64,000 nucleotides of DNA from DASXHY01 sp035552155 (GTDB taxonomy: Bacteria > Verrucomicrobiota > Verrucomicrobiia > Limisphaerales > DASXHY01), in the NCBI GenBank assembly GCA_035552155.1, contig DASZLX010000010.1, forward strand, positions 1-64,000. The letters run 5' to 3'. A program made the position numbers and the translations under genes. The notes under the pieces are model-generated. The model worked only from the letters and a program-made list of their open reading frames with translations. It was not told where the DNA came from and ran no database searches. Numbering within the stretch: the stretch's first letter is position 1; each line of letters opens with the position of its first letter. Positions 60,005-64,000 of the stretch are shown piece after piece.

Positions 60005-60636
60005 TTCTTCGCCTCCGCCGGATAATGCTGCTTCGCCCGGTCCAATACTTCATCGTGCGGCGTCGGCTCGTATTCGTAATCGTCCGGCTCGACGTAATCC
60101 TTGCGCATCGGAAAATCCTTAAACCCTTCCCACATCAGGATGCGGCGCAAATCGGGATGGCCGTCGAACACGATCCCGTAAAGATCAAAAATCTCGCGCT
60201 CCTGGAATTCCGCGCCGCGCCATACCGGCGTGAGCGATGGCAAATGTACCGGGTCAGACCGGTTCTCCGTGCGCAAGCGCAGAATGACCGGCCCGTGCTT
60301 CAGTTCCATCGAGTAAAGATGATAGACGGTTTCGAGATAACCGGGCCGCAGTGTTTTCTTCACTTCCTCCACTTCTTTTTCGACGCCGTCGACCACTTTC
60401 TTGACTTTAATTTTCTCGCTCAATTCCATCTCCGGCCAATCGACGCCGGTGACGTTCGAGGCGTAATCAAAACGAAGCGCCGGGTCGTCGCGGAGAAATT
60501 TTGCGACCGCCAGCGCGCTTGCGTTGTCCACCAGTATCGAATGCTGCGCGGACGGCGAATCGTTCTTCACGATTTCCAGTTTGGCGGCGGGAACTACAGC
60601 TTCGATTCTTGATTTAATTTGTTCCAGCGTTTCCAA
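60001..60636 (-). CDS. nuoC: NADH-quinone oxidoreductase subunit C
   Basis: A 211-residue 30 kDa-type subunit. The signature is REIFDLYGIVFDGHPDLRRI (about 150-169), followed by LMWEGFKDFPMRKDY. An insertion of alternating Lys/Glu (KIKVKKVVDGVEKEVEEVKK, about 78-97) is longer than in many homologues. It is a peripheral-arm subunit next to NuoD. The start is an ATG 5 nt after the inserted zinc-ribbon gene. Confidence 0.95.
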   Translation of the reverse strand: METLEQIKSRIEAVVPAAKLEIVKNDSPSAQHSILVDNASALAVAKFLRDDPALRFDYASNVTGVDWPEMELSEKIKVKKVVDGVEKEVEEVKKTLRPGYLETVYHLYSMELKHGPVILRLRTENRSDPVHLPSLTPVWRGAEFQEREIFDLYGIVFDGHPDLRRILMWEGFKDFPMRKDYVEPDDYEYEPTPHDEVLDRAKQHYPAEAKK

Positions 60637-60641
60637 GCGAA

Positions 60642-61322
60642 TTAAATCCTTCCTTCCACCGAATTTAGTCGGTGTAAAAGAAATTCGTACCCGATATTAG
60701 GTTTTTCCGAATCGGGTACCGTTTTAAGCAGTCTGCGAATTTTTTGTACAATCTTGGTTCCGAAAACTCCATTCTCAACAAGGGTCAAAGCACTTTTCGC
60801 CATTTTCAAATTATCTTTCCAGTCTCGAGTTTTCGCACTCACAAGCCGTTCGTAGGTAGATCGGTTTCTCGATAAGGATTGTTCCTTTTTCCTGCAACTT
60901 GAACACAGCACACAGTCGGAATCTAAAGGGAATTGTAACGTCTCATACCAATACTTTTGTTCCTCGGCAAAAAAGATAAAGTGGCGTTTGCACTTACGGC
61001 ATATTTTCTCGATGTCGTAGTAATGAGAGACAGGCACTGTCGGATGATTCTGCTTTTCGGGATTTGCCGTGATCGCTGTCCACGGAATTCTTGCCGAATC
61101 TTTCGGACTTATTCGTGCCAACTGGTCAAAAAATGGAAGCTTTACACCTGCTAGTTCAGCCCGTGCCTGAATTTCCCGGATAGTTACGGCGTTTGGATGC
61201 AGCCGCACATTTCTGTCATTTGGATTTGGATTCAAACTTGTCTGACGCGGGCCTCGACCATATCGAGGATGCTCGACATAGCTCTCATATTTCTTATCGG
61301 ATTTCTGATTTGGTGACTTCAT
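60642..61322 (-). CDS. zinc-ribbon protein inserted between nuoB and nuoC
   Basis: From ATG 61322 the product has 226 residues. The start overlaps the nuoB stop as ATGA, and the stop lies 5 nt before nuoC, so it is fully embedded in the operon. A zinc-ribbon with C108/C111 (KICRKCKRHFIFFAEEQKYW) and C140/C143 (CVLCSSCRKK) resembles the PF13451-type probable zinc-ribbon. N- and C-terminal parts (for example SRNRSTYERLVSAKTRDWKD) show no family recognised here. The gene is visibly AT-richer than nuoB and nuoC. It is not a known complex I subunit. An assembly or regulatory role, or recent acquisition, are alternatives. Confidence 0.82.
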   Translation of the reverse strand: MKSPNQKSDKKYESYVEHPRYGRGPRQTSLNPNPNDRNVRLHPNAVTIREIQARAELAGVKLPFFDQLARISPKDSARIPWTAITANPEKQNHPTVPVSHYYDIEKICRKCKRHFIFFAEEQKYWYETLQFPLDSDCVLCSSCRKKEQSLSRNRSTYERLVSAKTRDWKDNLKMAKSALTLVENGVFGTKIVQKIRRLLKTVPDSEKPNIGYEFLLHRLNSVEGRI

Positions 61323-61930
61323 GATCTCACCAATTTCGGCGCCTTCCAAACCGCGGGATTGTTCGGCGGCTGCAGGTCGTGTTCGCCAAATTGCGGCACC
61401 GGAAATTCGCTGGGTTTGTCCGCATTCAAATGGCGCGCGCGATTCGGGCCAGTGAGTTGTTGCTGATCGATTTTTTCCTGCAAGGTCATGAATGCGTGCA
61501 GCAACGCTTCGGGCCGCGGCGGGCAGCCGGGAATATGCACGTCCACGGGAATATACCGGTCAATGCCCTTGAGCACGTTGTAACCCTGCTTGAATGGACC
61601 GCCTGAAATCGCGCACGCGCCCATCGCAATCACGTATTTCGGCTCGGGCATCTGGTTGTAAAGCCGCACCACCTGCGGCGCCATTTTTTTGGTTACCGTG
61701 CCAGCCACGATCATCAAATCAGCCTGCCGCGGCGACGGCCGAAATACTTCCGCGCCGAACCGTGCCAAGTCCCAGCGCGACATCGAGGCCGCGATCATTT
61801 CAATGGCGCAGCACGCCAGTCCGAAGCCCAGCGGCCAGACCGAATTTTTCCGGCCCCAATTATACAGGTCTTCCAGCGTGGTCGTAAAAACGCCCTGCTT
61901 CTGCAATTCGCTTCTCAGTCCTTCGTCCAT
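61319..61930 (-). CDS. nuoB: NADH-quinone oxidoreductase subunit B
   Basis: A 203-residue PSST-type subunit. The four ligands of cluster N2 are C40, C41 (GLACCAIEM), C106 (MGACAISGG) and C136 (IPGCPPRPEAL). The GTVTKKMAPQVVRLYNQMPE block is also conserved. It reduces quinone at the junction of the arms. A Pro/Asn-rich C-terminal tail (about 160-203) extends past the usual end. Confidence 0.97.
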   Translation of the reverse strand: MDEGLRSELQKQGVFTTTLEDLYNWGRKNSVWPLGFGLACCAIEMIAASMSRWDLARFGAEVFRPSPRQADLMIVAGTVTKKMAPQVVRLYNQMPEPKYVIAMGACAISGGPFKQGYNVLKGIDRYIPVDVHIPGCPPRPEALLHAFMTLQEKIDQQQLTGPNRARHLNADKPSEFPVPQFGEHDLQPPNNPAVWKAPKLVRS

Positions 61931-61935
61931 TTCAG

Positions 61936-62035
61936 CGTAGGACAGGCATCCTGTCTGTTTTCATTCCTATTCCAATTTGTCGTTTCATTATTTTGGCGTT
62001 CAGGCGATGGAGACAGGCAGGATGCCCGTCTTGCA
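61936..62035. repeat. GTAGGACAGG repeat pair in the nuoA-nuoB spacer
   Basis: CGTAGGACAGGCATCCTGTC (61936-61955) contains a 6 bp GACAGG/CCTGTC hairpin. A second element (about 62010-62032, AGACAGGCAGGATGCCCGTC) is complementary to the first with few mismatches, so the spacer can fold as one long hairpin. Confidence 0.6.
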
Positions 62036-62039
62036 ATAT

Positions 62040-62417
62040 TCATTTCCAGGTCAGCACGCCTTTCTGCCACGCCCAAACGAGTCCGGCGACGAGCATGAAA
62101 ATAAAAATCATCATTTCAATGAAGGCCATCGCGCCCAATCCGGTAAACGCCACCGCGAACGGGAGCAGAAAAATTGTTTCCACGTCGAAGATCAGAAAAA
62201 TAATCCCGTAGAGGTAATATTCGGAGCGAAACTGGATCCATGCGTCGCCCTTGGATTCCAAACCGCATTCGTAGGTGGCGTTTTTATCCTTGCCGGGTTT
62301 GGGAGGTGAGAACTTTTTTGCCCAGAGCCAGGCCAGCGCCAGCGGCATTAGCGCGAATCCGACCGCTGCGAGCAGCAGGATGACGACCGGCAAATAAGAG
62401 CCATGGTCAGCAGACAT
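62040..62417 (-). CDS. nuoA: NADH-quinone oxidoreductase subunit A
   Basis: This 125-residue membrane subunit has three helices. It shows the conserved YECGLESKGDAWIQFRSEYY (exposed Cys loop at the quinone site) and LIFDVETIFLLPFAVAF. It is the promoter-proximal gene. The 87 nt upstream to the GNAT gene should contain the operon promoter, which was not identified by eye. Confidence 0.95.
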   Translation of the reverse strand: MSADHGSYLPVVILLLAAVGFALMPLALAWLWAKKFSPPKPGKDKNATYECGLESKGDAWIQFRSEYYLYGIIFLIFDVETIFLLPFAVAFTGLGAMAFIEMMIFIFMLVAGLVWAWQKGVLTWK

Positions 62418-62504
62418 AAAAATCGACGTGACCCGTGAACCGTACCAAGGGGAAAACTGCGAGTCAAGGAGTGGGCAAAATTTGTGTTGTTCCCATTTGC
62501 TTCG

Positions 62505-62882
62505 TTAGTGGTCATGGCCTGCATAAATCCACATCGGTTCGGTCTTACCAGCGCGCTCAAATCCACAGTTGCGATAAAAGTCCAAAGCCCGTCCGTCAGC
62601 GGTGAGCATGTGCTGATGAAAACCCGCATAATGGGCCATTAGCATTTGCATCAGATGTGTTCCGATGCCTTGCCCCTGATAATCCGGCAATACGAGCAAG
62701 TGAGGATAATAAACAACAAGATAACCGTCCGAAATGGCATTGCCCAACCCGACCAGCTTTGCGCCATCCCAGGCCGTGACGAGCGAATGAGAAGCCAGTA
62801 ATGCCTTGTGTAATAAATCGGGCTTGTCTGCGGACGACCACTCGTTAGCACGATAAAGATTAAGAACGCCTTCAAGTGGCAA
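62505..62882 (-). CDS. GNAT family N-acetyltransferase, possibly frameshifted at the 5' end
   Basis: As a TTG-started frame this is 125 residues with the GNAT core: LLVLPDYQGQGIGTHLMQML (acetyl-CoA pyrophosphate loop Q/R-x-x-G-x-G/A), LTADGRALDFYRNCGFERA and PMWIY. Upstream in the same frame the sequence still looks family-like (NTLRYSESRDLPLEGVLNLY), but it ends at a stop with no start codon. An ATG at 62922 (MTFKYP) in another frame would join if one base near 62904 were removed. Either TTG is the real start or a frameshift has damaged the gene. Confidence 0.72.
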   Translation of the reverse strand: MPLEGVLNLYRANEWSSADKPDLLHKALLASHSLVTAWDGAKLVGLGNAISDGYLVVYYPHLLVLPDYQGQGIGTHLMQMLMAHYAGFHQHMLTADGRALDFYRNCGFERAGKTEPMWIYAGHDH

Positions 62883-63088
62883 GTCGCGGCTCTCGCTGTA
62901 TCTAAGGGTATTTGAAGGTCATATTTTCCTCGGTGTTACCAGGCCTGATCGGAATAAGGTTGGTGTATCGATCCTGGATCAATGCGTGATTTGTGCCTGC
63001 TTCCAGGCCTTGAATTTTGATCAGGGTGCCACCGCAAAATTTACCGCACACTTTGTGCGAACGATGAGAGAAAAAGTCTCCCGCAAAA

Positions 63089-63343
63089 TTACTTTGGCCG
63101 ATTCAATCCCACCGAGTCCGCAATGTCGTCGAATTCCTCGCGAGTGACCTCTTCGAGTTGCTTGCCTTTGGCCGCGAGTTTTTCGTTAATTTTGATGACC
63201 TTCTCGGTCATGACTTCGTGTGTTTCCTGGGAGCCGCCGACCAAGGCGAAATTAGGGCCAGTCGTCACGCGTTTGTGACCATCGGAATCCAAACCGACCC
63301 CGAGCAGGAGCGCCTTGGTCCGCGATTTCTTTTTTTCATTGGC
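63089..63343 (-). CDS. small conserved cytoplasmic protein
   Basis: From ATG 63343 the protein has 84 residues. It is highly charged and soluble, with DSDGHKRVTTGPNFALVGGS, followed by ETHEVMTEKVIKINEKL and a Lys/Glu-rich end. Similar small proteins occur in Planctomycetota and Verrucomicrobiota, but no function is known to me. Confidence 0.72.
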   Translation of the reverse strand, partial: ANEKKKSRTKALLLGVGLDSDGHKRVTTGPNFALVGGSQETHEVMTEKVIKINEKLAAKGKQLEEVTREEFDDIADSVGLNRPK

Positions 63344-63442
63344 CATGTTCACAGGGTACGGTCAGTGAGAAGGCGGGTCAAGACAGGTTGCCAAACACGA
63401 TTCCGGCTGGCATGCCGCGCGGCATTTTGAGAAGTTATTTCC

Positions 63443-63814
63443 ATGGCGGCCAAATCCGAACGCAAAAGCCGGAAGCGGTTCAAATCCCAGTTCCGAATTT
63501 ATTTCGAAGAGGAAATCGCGCTCGGCCCGGGAAAATCGGATTTGTTGCGCCACATTTCCGAGACCGGTTCAATTTCGGAGGCCGCCCGTCGCATGGATAT
63601 GTCCTACAACCGCGCGTGGCTGCTGGTGCGAACGATGAACCGCTGTTTCAAAGAACCTCTGGTCCTCGCCTCACGGGGCGGCGACGCTCGCGGTGGCGCT
63701 GAACTCACCAAAACCGGCCAGCAAGTGCTGGCGCTCTATCAACAATTGGATGCCAAAGTAAAATCCGCCACCCGCCACCCACTTAAGCGCTTATTTTCCT
63801 ATCTTAAGAACTGA
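63443..63814 (+). CDS. ModE-type winged-helix DNA-binding protein lacking MOP domains
   Basis: A 123-residue protein with the N-terminal winged helix of ModE: LLRHISETGSISEAARRMDM (about 34-53), SYNRAWLLVRTMNRCFKEPL (54-73) and LTKTGQQVLALYQQL. In canonical ModE this domain binds the operator and two MOP domains bind molybdate. Here the protein ends after the winged helix and a short basic tail, so molybdate sensing would need another partner. A ModE-box-like palindrome lies 52 nt downstream of its stop. Confidence 0.83.
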   Translation: MAAKSERKSRKRFKSQFRIYFEEEIALGPGKSDLLRHISETGSISEAARRMDMSYNRAWLLVRTMNRCFKEPLVLASRGGDARGGAELTKTGQQVLALYQQLDAKVKSATRHPLKRLFSYLKN

Positions 63815-63866
63815 GAACCACCAGTGACGGATGGCCGCAGGCCAAAACTGTCTAAAACCCCACTCT

Positions 63867-63890
63867 CGTTATATTTGACAGAATATAACG
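63867..63890. promoter_or_regulatory. ModE-box-like palindromic operator
   Basis: CGTTATATT (63867-63875) and AATATAACG (63882-63890) are exact inverted repeats with a 6 nt spacer (tgacag). This is the layout of the known ModE binding site (CGTTATAT...TATAACG type). It lies 21 nt before the GTG of a prepilin-like gene and directly behind the ModE-type regulator gene. Confidence 0.7.
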
Positions 63891-63911
63891 GTTTTGCTGC
63901 AATCACAGTTT

Positions 63912-64000
63912 GTGAAAAGCCCGGCAACCTCAACATCCTCCCCGCCCGCCTGCGCTTTCACGCTCGTTGAATTGCTCGTGGTCATTGCGATCATCGCGAT
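63912..64000 (+). CDS. prepilin-type protein, partial at the window edge
   Basis: From GTG 63912 the frame encodes a 14-residue Ser/Pro leader and the prepilin N-terminal methylation and cleavage signal AFTLVELLVVIAIIA, with the conserved Glu at +5. Cleavage would occur before Phe, with Ala instead of the usual Gly in front. Only 29 codons lie in the window. The complete protein is probably a pseudopilin or a verrucomicrobial G-type secreted protein. Confidence 0.85.
   Translation, partial: MKSPATSTSSPPACAFTLVELLVVIAIIA

Noticed and set aside
1..64000. tRNA or rRNA genes
   Set aside because: TTCRANTC-like T-loop strings occur only inside coding frames without a matching cloverleaf; no conserved rRNA segment was seen.

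Overview
The window reads as a chromosomal stretch of a Verrucomicrobiota bacterium, most likely a soil or freshwater relative of Pedosphaera (Limisphaerales). This is an inference from gene content, not from a marker gene. The indicators are a DUF1800/DUF1501 secreted pair, a DUF2723 membrane protein with TPRs, a DUF6600 protein, paired DUF5069 proteins, LpxI, a start-type prepilin (FTLVELLVVIAIIA) cut by the right edge, moderately high GC and many intergenic palindromic mini-repeats. No rRNA, tRNA, CRISPR array, prophage or insertion sequence was found.

Layout. 0-9 kb: an ECF sigma factor with a small overlapping membrane protein, a giant DUF2723-TPR membrane protein, then grpE-dnaJ-rsmE, with a MidA-like methyltransferase converging on rsmE. 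9-12 kb: two PilT-type ATPases and a degenerate receiver protein in one tight operon. 12-21 kb (minus strand): an operon of a multidomain DUF1800 protein, a Tat-exported DUF1501 protein and a small membrane-anchored protein, next to an ECF sigma/anti-sigma pair. 21-23 kb: metallophosphoesterase, a truncated DUF2231 remnant, cytochrome c and a stand-alone receiver. 23.5-34.6 kb: small conserved proteins, oxidoreductases, a lactonase-like propeller, surface proteins and LpxI. 34.7-41.5 kb: 6-phosphogluconate dehydrogenase, methyltransferase, copper-chaperone-like protein, radical SAM protein, lipoprotein, small membrane proteins and D-aminoacyl-tRNA deacylase. 41.6-49.1 kb: two very large secreted serine peptidases, one subtilisin-like (S8) and one sedolisin-like (S53).

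49.2-62.4 kb holds a complex I operon on the minus strand in the order nuoA-B-[zinc-ribbon gene]-C-D-I-H-J-K-L-M-M-N. It has two complete tandem nuoM genes, no nuoE/F/G, an AT-richer zinc-ribbon gene coupled to nuoB by an ATGA overlap, and repeat-derived palindromes at three gene junctions. This is the most interesting locus in the window.

The right edge carries a frameshifted or TTG-started GNAT acetyltransferase, a small conserved protein, a MOP-less ModE-type winged-helix protein, and a perfect ModE-box-like palindrome just upstream of a prepilin-like gene. At least five intergenic repeat families recur: TTTAAC satellites, CCAAA palindromes, the GGACGGCGC hairpin, the GTAGGACAGG element and single GC hairpins. 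Functions below are assigned from motifs read by eye; no database search was possible.
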